Assembly: GCF_918698085.1 (NCBI RefSeq)
Contig: NZ_CAKKLP010000012.1
Span: 1-64,000 of the forward strand
Source: Chryseobacterium sp. Bi04
GTDB taxonomy: Bacteria; Bacteroidota; Bacteroidia; Flavobacteriales; Weeksellaceae
Reading direction: 5' to 3'
DNA length: 64,000 nt
Shown: piece by piece, positions 8,070-17,684 of the stretch
How positions within the stretch are numbered: position 1 is the stretch's first letter
Layout: every line of letters begins with the position of its first letter
Notes under the pieces: generated by a model
What the model was told of the DNA's origin: nothing
Database searches by the model: none
What the model saw: the letters and a program-made list of their open reading frames with translations, nothing else
Position numbers and translations under genes: made by a program

Positions 8070-8543
8070 ATGAAAAAATATATCATTACAGCAGCCCTAT
8101 CTTTATTTTCAATCCTTTCAGTTTCTGCACAGTCTAAAAAAGACGCTCAGGTTTCAAAACTATATCAGAACTATATTGCCATCAAATCGGGCCTGGCTTC
8201 CGATGATGCAGATAAAACCTCAAAAGCGGCTACAGAATTCATTAAAACAGCTTCAACTGTGGATTATAAGGCAGTATCTGAAGGAAATCTTAATATTCTT
8301 AGAAAAGATGCTTCAGCGATCTCCGAGGCTAGAAGCGTTACCGCTCAAAGAGAAACTTTCCTGAACCTTTCAGACAATATGATTGCGCTGACAAAAGAGT
8401 TCAAACTTTCAGAAAAACCGGTGTACGTACAATACTGCCCAATGGCTAACGGAAGCTGGTTGAGCGATGAAAAACAGATTGCCAATCCTTACTATGGTAA
8501 AGCTATGCTTTCTTGCGGAAGTGTAAAGTCGGAAATTAAATAA
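8070..8543 (+). CDS. DUF3347 domain periplasmic protein
   Basis: A 157-residue exported protein: signal peptide ending SVSAQ (about 1-20), then a helical domain with SKLYQNYIAIKSGLASDDADK, FLNLSDNMIALTKEF and the C-terminal YVQYCPMANGSWLSDE ... NPYYGKAMLSCG. The block YCPMA-x-GxW-x-NPYYGKxMxxCG is the mark of DUF3347, a domain often fused to or encoded near copper efflux CusB-type proteins. Its Cys and Met residues could bind Cu(I). It lies between two other copper-linked genes, which supports a periplasmic copper role; direct function is not established. Confidence 0.8.
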   Translation: MKKYIITAALSLFSILSVSAQSKKDAQVSKLYQNYIAIKSGLASDDADKTSKAATEFIKTASTVDYKAVSEGNLNILRKDASAISEARSVTAQRETFLNLSDNMIALTKEFKLSEKPVYVQYCPMANGSWLSDEKQIANPYYGKAMLSCGSVKSEIK

Positions 8544-8632
8544 TACTTTGTATTTATCTTTAAAATAATAAGTTGTATAGCTTAAGTTATAATTTGATTT
8601 AAGTTATGCAACTTCTAAAAGTTCGGAAAATT

Positions 8633-11401
8633 ATGAAAAAACTAATCATATTTCTGTTGCTTTTGTTTTCTGTCTTTACTTTTGCACAAACAACCAAAAC
8701 CTATTATACCTGTCCGATGCATCCGGAAGTAGTCTCTCCAAAACCTGGAGACTGTCCGAAATGCAAAATGACTCTGGTAAAGAAAACGGTTGTCGTAAAA
8801 CCTAAAGCCGTAGCAAAACCACAGGAAAAATCAATACCTAAAATAGTGACAAAATCTCAACCGGTAGAAGCTAAAATAAAAAAGAAGGTTGATGTCAAAA
8901 AAGTAAGTAAGGCGAATGAAGCTCAAAAAATGAAGGTGAGAAAGCCTGATATAAAGGCTAAAACGCAAAATAAAATTGTATCTAAACAACAATCTGTTTT
9001 CACTTGTCCTATGCATCCTGAAATCATTTCAGATAAGCCGGGGAAATGTCCTAAATGCGGAATGAAGCTGGTGGAAAAAGAAGAACATCAGCACATTGCT
9101 TTAGAAACCCCAAAAGATGAAAGTCCTGTTGTAAAAAGAAATTCTGAAAATGGCAGACTTAGTTTTGGAGGGAAAACAGTTCGTTATGATTTATATGTAA
9201 AAGATACCATCGTCAATTTTACCGGGAAAAACCGGAGAGCTATTGCGATCAACGGAAAGCTTCAGTCTCCGACACTGTATTTTACTGAAGGGGATACTGC
9301 CGAAATCTATCTCCACAATATGCTTAAGGAAAATACAGGGCTCCACTGGCATGGTGTTATTTTACCCAATGAACATGACGGAGTTCCATACCTTACCACA
9401 AAACCTGTGAAACCTGGAGAAACCCATCTGTACAAGTTCAGGGTTTCTCAGAATGGAACCTATTGGTATCATTCCCATGAGGCACTTCAGGAGCAGATAG
9501 GAATGAATGGGATCCTGGTATTTAACAAGAGAGAAGGAGAACCTAAGACAGAATACAATGCTGAAATACCGGTATTGTTGGGAGACTGGAGTGATGAGGA
9601 TCCTATGCAGATTGCAAGAAGACTGCATATGGCCAATACAGACTGGTATGCCATAAAGAAAAACGCTGTTCAGAGTTATTGGGAAGCTATCAAGTCCGGA
9701 AATTTTGGAACCAAAGCCCTGAATGAATGGAAAAGGATGGAGGCTATGGATGTGAGTGATGTATACTATGATAAATTTCTGATTAACGGTACTCCCAGCT
9801 CAGAGTATTCCAATTTAAAAGCCGGGGATAAAGTAAGATTAAGAGTAGCCAATGGAGGTTCATCCACGTATTTCTGGCTTAATTATGGAGGCGGCAAGAT
9901 AAAAGTAGTAGCAAATGACGGTAATGATGTAGTTCCTGTAGAAGTAGACCGTCTGATTGTTGGCGTTTCCGAAACCTATGATATTGAAGTCACCATTCCT
10001 GAAAATAAAAGCTTTGAGTTCAGGGCCACTTCAGAAGACAGGATAGGGCATGCCTCCCTTTGGCTGGGTTCCGGTGAAAGAACAGAAGCTCCCAATTTAC
10101 CAAGATTAATGCTTTTTGAAGGAATGAAGATGATGAACGGAATGATGGAAATGAGCGGAAATATGAAGCCGATGAATATGACGATGGGAAATCAAATGAT
10201 GGATATGAATGAAGTGATGTACCCGGAATTATCTGAAAACCAAAGGAAAATGACCATGAAGCATATGAATGAGATGATGGGGGTAAAAACGAAAGAAGAG
10301 GATAAAAAAGAAGATCATTCTCAACATGCAGGAATGGATATGAAGGAAGAAAAGACCATCAAAAGGCTGTCTTACAATATCCTGAAGTCTCCGGAAAAAA
10401 CAATTCTTCCGGCAGACAGTGTTCGTGAAATGAAATTTACCCTGGAAGGGAATATGAGCCATTATCTGTGGACTTTAGATAATAAAACAGTTACAGAAAC
10501 AGATAAGATTATGATTAAAAAAGGAGAAATCCTTAGAATCAAACTGTATAACAACTCCATGATGCGACATCCTATGCACCTGCATGGTCATGACTTCAGG
10601 CTGATCAACTCAAAAGGGGAATACTCTCCACTGAAAAATGTGGTGGATATTATGCCAATGGAAACCACCACCATTGAATTTGCTGCCAATCAGGATGGAG
10701 ACTGGTTTTTCCACTGTCATATCCTGTATCATATGATGGCTGGGATGGGAAGAATATTCAGTTATGAAAATTCAAAACCCAATCCACAGCTGCCTAATAG
10801 AAAGCTGGCCTGGAAAAACTTCCTGCAGGACAATAAAATGATCAGTTCTATGGCTATGCTGGATGTTGCCAGCAATAAGATGCATGCAGAAACAATGACG
10901 ATGTTCGGGCCAAGATGGGCCAATCTTAATGAGTTTCATTCCAACTGGAATTTTGATCACTTTGAAGGCAATGTAAAAGTGGGAAGATTCTTAGGAAAGT
11001 TCCAGTGGGCACTTCCTTATGCCGGAGTGAGAATCCAGAAGAATCATGAGATTATGGAAAGACAGATGGCCGAGGATATGGGAATGGATTTTCATGGTAA
11101 GAAATCCTGGTTTGGCCAACAGAAGGCTTCAAAAAGTAAATATGCCTTCATTGTCGGGATGCAATACGTGTTACCAATGTTGATTACAGCAGATGCAAGT
11201 GTAGACCATAATGGAAAAGTATTATTGGAGCTGAGCAGGGAAGATATTCCACTTTCCAGAAGATTCAGAGGTAATTTCAGTGTTAATTCTGATGGAGAAT
11301 TTTCAACGGGAATAAGATATATCGTACAAAAATGGTTATCCCTTTCCGGAAATTATGATAATGAAATGGGTTGGGGAGCCGGCCTTACTTTAACCTATTA
11401 A
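8633..11401 (+). CDS. Multicopper oxidase with two N-terminal heavy-metal-binding domains and a CopB-like C-terminal tail
   Basis: Likely oxidises Cu(I) in the periplasm to protect the cell. From ATG 8633 (922 residues; the upstream ATG at 8606 would spoil the signal peptide) the order is: signal peptide; metal-binding module YYTCPMHPEVVSPKPGDCP (about 24-45); Lys/Ala-rich linker; a second module FTCPMHPEIISDKPGKCP (about 122-143); then a CopA-type three-domain cupredoxin part with copper ligands LHWHG (about 236), WYHSHE (about 277), HPMHLHGHDF (about 646) and FFHCHILYHMMAGMG (about 692). A Met/His-rich loop (about 492-570) resembles Cu(I)-binding loops. The last 140 residues resemble a CopB outer-membrane domain. 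The fusion is notable. Confidence 0.88.
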   Translation: MKKLIIFLLLLFSVFTFAQTTKTYYTCPMHPEVVSPKPGDCPKCKMTLVKKTVVVKPKAVAKPQEKSIPKIVTKSQPVEAKIKKKVDVKKVSKANEAQKMKVRKPDIKAKTQNKIVSKQQSVFTCPMHPEIISDKPGKCPKCGMKLVEKEEHQHIALETPKDESPVVKRNSENGRLSFGGKTVRYDLYVKDTIVNFTGKNRRAIAINGKLQSPTLYFTEGDTAEIYLHNMLKENTGLHWHGVILPNEHDGVPYLTTKPVKPGETHLYKFRVSQNGTYWYHSHEALQEQIGMNGILVFNKREGEPKTEYNAEIPVLLGDWSDEDPMQIARRLHMANTDWYAIKKNAVQSYWEAIKSGNFGTKALNEWKRMEAMDVSDVYYDKFLINGTPSSEYSNLKAGDKVRLRVANGGSSTYFWLNYGGGKIKVVANDGNDVVPVEVDRLIVGVSETYDIEVTIPENKSFEFRATSEDRIGHASLWLGSGERTEAPNLPRLMLFEGMKMMNGMMEMSGNMKPMNMTMGNQMMDMNEVMYPELSENQRKMTMKHMNEMMGVKTKEEDKKEDHSQHAGMDMKEEKTIKRLSYNILKSPEKTILPADSVREMKFTLEGNMSHYLWTLDNKTVTETDKIMIKKGEILRIKLYNNSMMRHPMHLHGHDFRLINSKGEYSPLKNVVDIMPMETTTIEFAANQDGDWFFHCHILYHMMAGMGRIFSYENSKPNPQLPNRKLAWKNFLQDNKMISSMAMLDVASNKMHAETMTMFGPRWANLNEFHSNWNFDHFEGNVKVGRFLGKFQWALPYAGVRIQKNHEIMERQMAEDMGMDFHGKKSWFGQQKASKSKYAFIVGMQYVLPMLITADASVDHNGKVLLELSREDIPLSRRFRGNFSVNSDGEFSTGIRYIVQKWLSLSGNYDNEMGWGAGLTLTY

Positions 11402-11518
11402 TGAAAGAAAGACTGGCTCACTAAGCTGGTATTTTTACTATAATAAAGAGAATATCTGAAAATGATGTTCTCTTGTTGTTTGAACTGCCTATTCTTAATC
11501 TGCACGAAAATAAAGTTT

Positions 11519-12643
11519 TTACATTTCCAGTTCTATAATTTTTTTTGCCATTTTTTGGTTGGTGCTTTCGGGGATTAACCTCATTAAAAAATTGCGCAAT
11601 GAATTTCCATGTTCCCATTGAGAGACTTTTCCGATAGTTCGGCTTGTATTGACAATATAATCTACTTTCTTTCTTCTGATCTTTTGAAATTCTTCAAAAA
11701 CAGCATTGAAATCACTGTTTTTTTCCAGTAACCTTCCGATAATATAAGCGTCTTCAATGGCCTGACAGGCACCTTGTCCCATATTCGGAGTGGTAGCATG
11801 GGCGGCATCACCAATCATGCATAAGTTGTCTGTATACCATTGAGGAATAGGAGCGAGGTCGGTAATGGTATTACAGATAATGTCTTCTTTTGCAGTAGCT
11901 TCGATAAGCTTTACAATTAAAGAATCAAAGTCACTGAAAATATCGGCGGGTATAATGTGTTGGTTAAAACTTTTCTCATTGATGCAGGCATACCAGTAGA
12001 CTTTTTTCTCTGAAATTTTCACAAATCCAAACCGTTTCCCTTTTCCCCATACTTCAAATGCCTCCTGGTGATATTTTTCAGGAAGCTCAAAGTCCACCAG
12101 ACCGCGCCAGCATTTCTGCCCGGAATTCCGGATAGTACCGGCTGTAAAGATCTGACTCCTGACTTGAGATTTTATACCGTCTGCTCCAAAGATGATCTTA
12201 CTTTCTTTCTGAATTCCGTTTTCAAATGTCAGCGCATAGTTTTCTTTCTTTTCAATTTTCAGCAGGGAATATCCGAGCTGAATATGTTCTGATCCTATAT
12301 TTTCCACAAGAATCTTTTGAAGGGCTGCCCGGTGGATAGCTACATTACAGGAGTTATACTTTTTTTCCAGTCCCAGGATCTCCGTTTTTGAAATAGGCTG
12401 TAGGGATTCATTAGCGATGGTGATCCTGTGGATTTTGTTTCCTGCTTTTTCAATTTTTTCCTTTAAACCTAACCGGTCAAATACCTGCATGGCATTCACA
12501 GCCATCATAATGCCGGCTCCTACAGGTTTTATTTCCCGGGCAGATTCATAGATTGTAAAATCATAGGGATGCTGTTTCAGTACATTTCCAAGGGTAAGAC
12601 CGCCAATGCCGGCTCCTATGATTGAAATAGTATTCATAAACAT
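11519..12643 (-). CDS. FAD-dependent aromatic-ring-hydroxylase-type monooxygenase
   Basis: A 374-residue group A flavin monooxygenase. It begins ISIIGAGIGGLTLGNVLK (FAD-binding GxGxxG), has IIFGADGIKSQVR (the DG motif, about 155-167) and CMIGDAAHATTPNMGQGAC (the GD motif, about 272-290), all in expected order and spacing. Members hydroxylate or epoxidise aromatic and polyene compounds, and some inactivate drugs; the substrate cannot be deduced. Start may be Met1 or Met3. The acetyltransferase gene upstream on the same strand is 74 bp away, so cotranscription is possible. Confidence 0.85.
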   Translation of the reverse strand: MFMNTISIIGAGIGGLTLGNVLKQHPYDFTIYESAREIKPVGAGIMMAVNAMQVFDRLGLKEKIEKAGNKIHRITIANESLQPISKTEILGLEKKYNSCNVAIHRAALQKILVENIGSEHIQLGYSLLKIEKKENYALTFENGIQKESKIIFGADGIKSQVRSQIFTAGTIRNSGQKCWRGLVDFELPEKYHQEAFEVWGKGKRFGFVKISEKKVYWYACINEKSFNQHIIPADIFSDFDSLIVKLIEATAKEDIICNTITDLAPIPQWYTDNLCMIGDAAHATTPNMGQGACQAIEDAYIIGRLLEKNSDFNAVFEEFQKIRRKKVDYIVNTSRTIGKVSQWEHGNSLRNFLMRLIPESTNQKMAKKIIELEM

Positions 12644-12717
12644 TGATTTTCCTGTTATACCATTTTTAAGGTGCTAGGATCTTATGGAAGATAAAATCTG
12701 ACTCTACATATTTTAAT

Positions 12718-13218
12718 TTATAATGTTAAAATATAACTCTCTGATACTTTTTTGAAACCATATTTACTGAAAAAATTATGAGCTCCGTGATTATTGATAC
12801 CGCTTTCCAATAGGATAAAGCTAATGTTCCAGTTTTTAGATTCATGGATGGCTTTCTCCAAGAGTCTGCTTCCAAGAGACTGACCTCTCACAGACTGGTC
12901 CAGAAGCATATCCTCTAAAATCGCATATTTTTTAAAAGGGCTGTTGATCACATTGAAAACCATCATCCCGACAATTTCCCCGTTCTCATTTTCTGCAATC
13001 AGAATATTCAGCCTGGAACTGCCATCGGAATTAAAATCAGTGATCAATTGTTCCGTCAGAATCACTTCAAGATCGGGATTCCAATGGTGAGCATCTACAG
13101 CTCTGCCGGACATCATTTCACCATGGGAAATGTAAGAATCTGTTTTATGGGTAATAAAAAAATCTACCAGCTCCTTGACGCGGGCTTTATCAGTAAGCCA
13201 TTGTGTAGTATATTCCAT
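12718..13218 (-). CDS. GNAT-family N-acetyltransferase
   Basis: A 166-residue protein with the acetyl-CoA-binding signature LLDQSVRGQSLGSRLLEKAI (Q/R-x-x-G-x-G/S form, about 106-125) and the following FILLESGINNHGAHNFFSKYGFKKV that ends the GNAT fold. The N-terminal third is less conserved and would hold the substrate site, which is unknown. It is 12 bp downstream of a lipoprotein gene on the same strand, so they may share a transcript. Confidence 0.8.
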   Translation of the reverse strand: MEYTTQWLTDKARVKELVDFFITHKTDSYISHGEMMSGRAVDAHHWNPDLEVILTEQLITDFNSDGSSRLNILIAENENGEIVGMMVFNVINSPFKKYAILEDMLLDQSVRGQSLGSRLLEKAIHESKNWNISFILLESGINNHGAHNFFSKYGFKKVSESYILTL

Positions 13219-13229
13219 GAGAGATTGTA

Positions 13230-13826
13230 TTATTTTAATTTTTTTAATTCTTCCAGCAATTGATTCTGCTTAGTAATGATGCGATCCAAACTATCTGTTT
13301 TTAAAGGATGGGCTTTTTGGTATTTTTCAATCTCAGGAAGTGTTTTTCTGATTTTGAATGCAGTATATGTACTGGTCAGTGTTTCATTGTTTTTAGTGAT
13401 TTGGCTGATACGGTCTGTTATATTTTTTACTTTAAGCTTATACCGGTCAGAGCTGGCGGTAATTTCTTTTTCTATCTGCTGTTTTACCAGTGAATCTGTG
13501 ATGGCCTTAGTCTGATAATGGGCATCCTGATAAAAAGATTCAGAGGTGTTGAGTATGTTATTATATACAGCTAAAGCTTTTTCTGTTTCCTCAAAAGTTT
13601 TCACTACTCTGGAATTGAGAGCTGTAAGATTTTTATCATTCTTAATTAATTCGAAATAGATTTTGTCTACACTTGTGCCAATTTCACGATAACTTTTAAA
13701 AGAGCCTGAAACGGATGACTCGGCATTGTCAACAGCATTTTCTACAAGAGGTGGATTCTGTTGCTTATTTTCTGTACAGGAAAGTATGGACAGAGCCAGG
13801 GTAGAAGCGAAAAGTATTTTTTTCAT
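13230..13826 (-). CDS. Lipoprotein with coiled-coil body, unknown function
   Basis: A 198-residue protein. The signal peptide ends LALSILSC, a lipobox with Cys17, so it is anchored by lipid to a membrane facing the periplasm. The rest is highly charged and helical (many Lys, Glu, Asn, Thr), with coiled-coil-like stretches in VKNITDRISQITKNNETLTS and at the C-terminus NQLLEELKKLK. No family recognised. Confidence 0.65.
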   Translation of the reverse strand: MKKILFASTLALSILSCTENKQQNPPLVENAVDNAESSVSGSFKSYREIGTSVDKIYFELIKNDKNLTALNSRVVKTFEETEKALAVYNNILNTSESFYQDAHYQTKAITDSLVKQQIEKEITASSDRYKLKVKNITDRISQITKNNETLTSTYTAFKIRKTLPEIEKYQKAHPLKTDSLDRIITKQNQLLEELKKLK

Positions 13827-14002
13827 AGTAGGTTTTATTAAGTGATAGGTATCATAATTGTTACACCGTATCTCAACAATTAAAAGTAAACATTTAATTC
13901 TTTTCTGTGAAGATGACTGCGTATGATTTTAATTAGTTGATAGCAAATTGAAATTTGTTACGCAGTTGATATAATTGAATACAAATCAAAGTTTTTATTT
14001 TT

Positions 14003-14268
14003 TAGACACTTTAGCAAGTTTAAAATAATAGTGCATAAATAAGTGTACTTAAGATGAAAATCAAAGATTTTCTTAAAACTTTAGTGTGCTTATATGCGCA
14101 AAGCTGGAAATTTTAATAACTTAAGTGTTTAAAAACTTTTGTGGTTACAAGAAAGTTTTTAAACACTAGGGTTGGATTCCTACGGATGACAAACAGAACA
14201 CGATCAAGCATCACTCTATATAAATCTCAACATTGGCAAATATTTAAAACACTTTAGCAAGTTTAAAC
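14003..14268 (-). repeat. Repeat family A, reverse copy
   Basis: The reverse complement of this stretch matches the units at 29.3-29.9 kb along nearly its whole length: a segment CTTGTAACCACAAAAG, then TTTTTAAACACTTAAGTTAT, TTTCCAGCTTTGCGCATATA, AAAATCTTTGATTTTCATCT, and TTGAGATTTATATAGAGTGA. The ends both carry the sequence CACTTTAGCAAGTTTAAA in plus orientation, so the copy appears complete with one extra boundary element. Confidence 0.75.
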
Positions 14269-14283
14269 AAACTTAATATAAAA

Positions 14284-14309
14284 AACGGAGCCTGAAAACA
14301 GACTCCGCT
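14284..14309 (-). terminator. rpoD terminator
   Basis: Stem CGGAGCCTG / CAGACTCCG with an AAAA loop, one mismatch, followed on the minus strand by a T-run. It is 23 bp past the rpoD stop. Confidence 0.75.
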
Positions 14310-14331
14310 ATACAATGTTGTAATACTAAAA

Positions 14332-15198
14332 TTATTTACCTAAATAAGATTTCAAAATCTTGCTTCTGGTATTGTGTTTTAGTCTTTTGATCGCTTTTTC
14401 TTTGATCTGACGAACTCTCTCTCTGGTAAGATCGAAAGTTTCTCCAATTTCTTCTAAAGTCATTGGATGTTTTCCGTTCAGTCCGAAGTATAATCTTACC
14501 AAGTCAGCCTCTCTTGGAGTCAATGTATTCAATGCTCTTTCAATTTCAATTTGAAGAGATTCAAGCATCAGATCTTTATCAGGGCTTGGAGATTCTCCGG
14601 AACGTAATACATCATAAAGGTTAGAATCTTCACCTTCTACTAAAGGCGCATCCATAGACAGGTGTCTTCCGGAGTTTTTCATAGATTCTTTAATATCCTC
14701 TTCGCTCATGTCAAGAACTTCAGCCAATTCTTCCGGAGAAGGGGGTCTTTCATTTTCCTGCTCAAGGTGAGCGTAAGCTTTATTAATTTTATTGATGGAA
14801 CCAATTTTATTCAACGGTAGTCTTACAATTCTTGACTGCTCAGCCAACGCCTGTAAAATTGATTGACGGATCCACCATACTGCATAAGAAATAAATTTAA
14901 AACCTCTGGTTTCATCATATCTTTTTGCCGCTTTCATCAATCCTAAGTTACCTTCATTAATCAAATCGGGTAAAGAAAGACCTTGATTTTGGTATTGTTT
15001 AGATACAGAAACTACGAAACGAAGGTTGGCTTTGATTAATTTCTCAAGTGCTGCTCTGTCGCCCGCACGTATTCTTTGTGCCAATTCTACTTCTTCGTCC
15101 GCAGTAATTAGTTCTACCTTACCAATTTCCTGCAAGTACTTGTCTAATGAAGCAGTTTCCCTGTTGGTAACCTGCTTGGTGATTTTTAATTGTCTCAT
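14332..15198 (-). CDS. rpoD: Primary RNA polymerase sigma factor (Bacteroidota sigma-ABfr type)
   Basis: The housekeeping sigma factor that directs RNA polymerase to TTG/TAnnTTTG promoters. At 288 residues it lacks region 1.1, as is normal in Bacteroidota. Region 1.2 is DKYLQEIGKVELITADEEVE (about 19-38), region 2 includes NLRFVVSVSKQYQ and the promoter-reading GFKFISYAVWWIRQSI (about 99-114), and region 4 ends with TLEEIGETFDLTRERVRQIK (about 246-265), the -35 binding helix-turn-helix. It stands alone with its own terminator. Confidence 0.96.
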   Translation of the reverse strand: MRQLKITKQVTNRETASLDKYLQEIGKVELITADEEVELAQRIRAGDRAALEKLIKANLRFVVSVSKQYQNQGLSLPDLINEGNLGLMKAAKRYDETRGFKFISYAVWWIRQSILQALAEQSRIVRLPLNKIGSINKINKAYAHLEQENERPPSPEELAEVLDMSEEDIKESMKNSGRHLSMDAPLVEGEDSNLYDVLRSGESPSPDKDLMLESLQIEIERALNTLTPREADLVRLYFGLNGKHPMTLEEIGETFDLTRERVRQIKEKAIKRLKHNTRSKILKSYLGK

Positions 15199-15509
15199 CT
15201 ATTTTTTCCTCAAAAAAGAGTTACTATATATAATACGCTTCAACATATAAAAAGGTTACACCCGTTTCAATTATTTTTTATTTATTTAATTTAAGATTCA
15301 AAAATTAGTTGTAAATTGTACCTCTCACGGCTTAGAACGCTGATTTTGTATTTCTTTTATTTGTGTTTCAGGCTATGAAATCTGAATAATTCAAAAAAAT
15401 ACGGTTAAAAATAAGCGACATGACGGTCTAAAACAAAAAAGCGAAACCGTAGTTCCGCTTTTATTATATAGGATGAATCATCAGTATTATTTATGGTTCA
15501 CTGCTTACC
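15199..15509. other. Gap upstream of rpoD
   Basis: About 310 bp holding the rpoD 5' region and, at its right end, the terminator of the nuclease gene (15437-15462). Apart from these I see only AT-rich sequence and no open frame. Confidence 0.5.
15437..15462 (-). terminator. Terminator of the S1/P1 nuclease gene
   Basis: Stem AAAAGCGAAAC / GTTCCGCTTTT (one mismatch) with a short loop, followed by a T-rich tract on the minus strand. Confidence 0.7.
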
Positions 15510-16301
15510 TTAAAAAAGTTCATTCAATACCTTCGCCAGCCTCAATCCTCCGTACAGAAGCTGTCTCTCCAGAGTATCATTGAATTTGTACTGGTATTCG
15601 TAAGATAATTTAGAATCGTTAGGCGTCTGTGCGTAGATCTTGTTGGCAATTTTATGAGAATCATACAGCCAGTCTTCCAGTGTTCCGGACTGAATCTGTG
15701 CCACTTCTTCCTTAGATTTAATATCCAGAAGTTTTGAATACTCTGTATAGCTGTACTTTTGTGAATCTACCAGCTTACCATCCCAAACTGAGTGTAAATT
15801 GGTTTTGTCTCCGAAATAGGTAACATTGATTCTGTTTCCACCTAGATCTTCAGCTCTTCCTACATGCAGCGGCTGAGCAAGGTCACCCATAATGTGGATT
15901 AAAAAGATCAATGCAATCTTCCTGTCTTTTTCAGACGTGTTTTTATCCTTGATCTGGCTGGATAAAGTATTGACCTGGGTATAAAGACTTGGGCCGGCCT
16001 GCAGTTTTAAATTTTGATCAAAAGCCTTGAAATCAGTCTGTGGATCAATATTTACATAATGCCATGATGAAGCTTGCTTCCAGGTGCCTGTAGTATCAGA
16101 TTTAATGAAGTCTGGCCAGTTTGCCCAATAAGCAAGACGCTCTTTTCCCATTATTTTTTTGATTTCCCTTCTGGCTTTTCTCGAAAGATGGTTTTCTGCG
16201 ATGTCTGCAATAACTCTATGACCCGTCAATCCCCACGCATAAGAATAAAGTGAAGAAGAGATGAATGCTAAAATCAGAATTTTAGAATAAATACTTTTCA
16301 T
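15510..16301 (-). CDS. Secreted S1/P1-type zinc nuclease
   Basis: A zinc-dependent single-strand-specific nuclease of the S1/P1 family, exported from the cytoplasm. The preferred start is ATG 16301 (MKSIYSKILILAF...), since the four codons before it weaken the signal peptide. Cleavage after SYA would expose Trp as the mature N-terminal residue (WGLTGHRVIADIAE), which in this family is itself a zinc ligand. Other ligands are visible in WANWPDFIK, WHYVNID, HIMGDLAQPLHVG and LGGNRINV / NLHSVWD. Length (263) fits. It probably degrades extracellular nucleic acids for phosphate or nucleosides. Confidence 0.92.
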   Translation of the reverse strand: MKSIYSKILILAFISSSLYSYAWGLTGHRVIADIAENHLSRKARREIKKIMGKERLAYWANWPDFIKSDTTGTWKQASSWHYVNIDPQTDFKAFDQNLKLQAGPSLYTQVNTLSSQIKDKNTSEKDRKIALIFLIHIMGDLAQPLHVGRAEDLGGNRINVTYFGDKTNLHSVWDGKLVDSQKYSYTEYSKLLDIKSKEEVAQIQSGTLEDWLYDSHKIANKIYAQTPNDSKLSYEYQYKFNDTLERQLLYGGLRLAKVLNELF

Positions 16302-16688
16302 TTTAAATAACAATTTTCAGGCTGCAAAGATACGGCCGCTTTCCGAATGAACATGGAATAATAGTAAAATTATTCTATAATATTTGTTAATAAAATAGGA
16401 TTGCAATAAAAGAGATGGGTATATCAAATATAAGGTGCTTTATTTTTTTTTGCGTGGTATATCCTGTAATAACGATCGTTTAAGCTTTAAGTCTTTGATT
16501 ATAAGCTGCCAATTTGAAAATAAAAGAGGTGAAGGGATTTAGTGTTTACCGTATTTTTACGGAATTTACTTAAATTTATTCCTTTTAATGTCAATAAATT
16601 AGTATTTTTAGGATAAAATTATTAGCAAAATATTTTTTCAAACTTATGAGATATATTATCTTTACAAGTCATAATCACAGGAAACACT
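16302..16688. other. Gap between divergent nuclease and T6SS genes
   Basis: About 390 bp serving as the 5' region for two divergent transcription units. AT-rich; no convincing open frame. A near-match to a -7 element (TATCTTTA, near 16668) lies shortly before the ATG at 16689, but without a clear -33 TTG. Confidence 0.4.
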
Positions 16689-17630
16689 ATGCATGAGAAT
16701 AATATTGTAGATATGAATTACAATAAACTGCAGACAGACTTTAAGGCTGAAGCAGTGGCAGTTAATCTTTTGAGATATCACAGGGCTGTAAGCAATATAT
16801 TTATTGAGCGGATCGGGATAAATGACCGTGCCTATCTGAAAGATATTAAAAGTATTTCGAGCAGCTATTTAGGATTTGATGAAGAGGTATTTACGATAGA
16901 AAGCTACAGGGAAGGTATCTATGATTACCTTCCGGAAGGACTTTTCCATCCACCGTCTCTGGGCGCGTCAAGAAAGAACGTTGATACGGTAGTACGGGAA
17001 ATCCGTAAACAGAAAAGGGTAGAGGAAGATGCACGGAAGTTTTTCCGTCCTTTTGAGCTGGAGGTATTTTTTACGGAAATAAGTGCATTGCTTAAAGAGT
17101 CTGAATTTGAGATCACGAGCAATACGGATGCTTTACTGGAAACAGTAAGTGAGCTTTGGCCATTGATCAATATGCTGGATAAACAGAATGCTTATATATT
17201 CATGCATATTTTACCCTTTTTTCATCAGATCAGAGGAGATAAGAAGTGGTTTGAAAGATGTATGACTGCTTTTCTGCAGGTACCGGTAGAAGTTACTTTT
17301 TCTCCCAATATCATTGATGGTTTAGAGAAAAATGATGACTCCATGTTATTGGGGAATTCAAGATTGGGAGTAACTTATATTCCTAGTGGAAGACATATGG
17401 ATGGGCAGCGGAACTGGGTAATCAATATAGGGCCTATTCCTTATCTGGAGATGAAAAAATATATCCCAGGAAATCCGTTCAGGCAGTTGCTGCAGATTCT
17501 GTATGATTATTTTCTGCCTGTAACTGTAGATGTAGAAGAGAACTTTATTACAGAAAAGATAGAATATTCATTCAGTCTGGAAGATGATGATAGAAATGCC
17601 AATCGCCTTGGATACTCTACATTTCTCTAA
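16689..17630 (+). CDS. TssG-like type VI secretion baseplate protein (T6SS-iii)
   Basis: A 313-residue cytoplasmic protein without signal peptide. The early part (AEAVAVNLLRYHRAVSNIFIERIG), the EGLFHPPSLG motif (about 90-99) and the beta-rich C-terminus are what I expect for TssG of the Bacteroidota subtype iii system, where TssG joins TssK, TssE and TssF in the baseplate wedge. Stronger support comes from context: the next two genes look like TssN and TssK. Sequence identity to proteobacterial TssG is too low to claim by eye, so the call leans on context. Confidence 0.6.
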   Translation: MHENNIVDMNYNKLQTDFKAEAVAVNLLRYHRAVSNIFIERIGINDRAYLKDIKSISSSYLGFDEEVFTIESYREGIYDYLPEGLFHPPSLGASRKNVDTVVREIRKQKRVEEDARKFFRPFELEVFFTEISALLKESEFEITSNTDALLETVSELWPLINMLDKQNAYIFMHILPFFHQIRGDKKWFERCMTAFLQVPVEVTFSPNIIDGLEKNDDSMLLGNSRLGVTYIPSGRHMDGQRNWVINIGPIPYLEMKKYIPGNPFRQLLQILYDYFLPVTVDVEENFITEKIEYSFSLEDDDRNANRLGYSTFL

Positions 17631-17684
17631 ATTATTTTATTATATTTACAACTACCAACAAAGTATAAATTCGAAAAGAAACAA

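Larger units (their letters stand above)
13827..14331. other. Gene-free stretch containing one copy of repeat family A
   Basis: About 500 bp between the lipoprotein gene start and the rpoD stop. Most of it (about 14003-14268) is a reverse-oriented copy of the long repeat found three times at 29.2-30.0 kb. The remaining left part is AT-rich and holds the lipoprotein gene promoter; no open frame of note. Confidence 0.6.
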
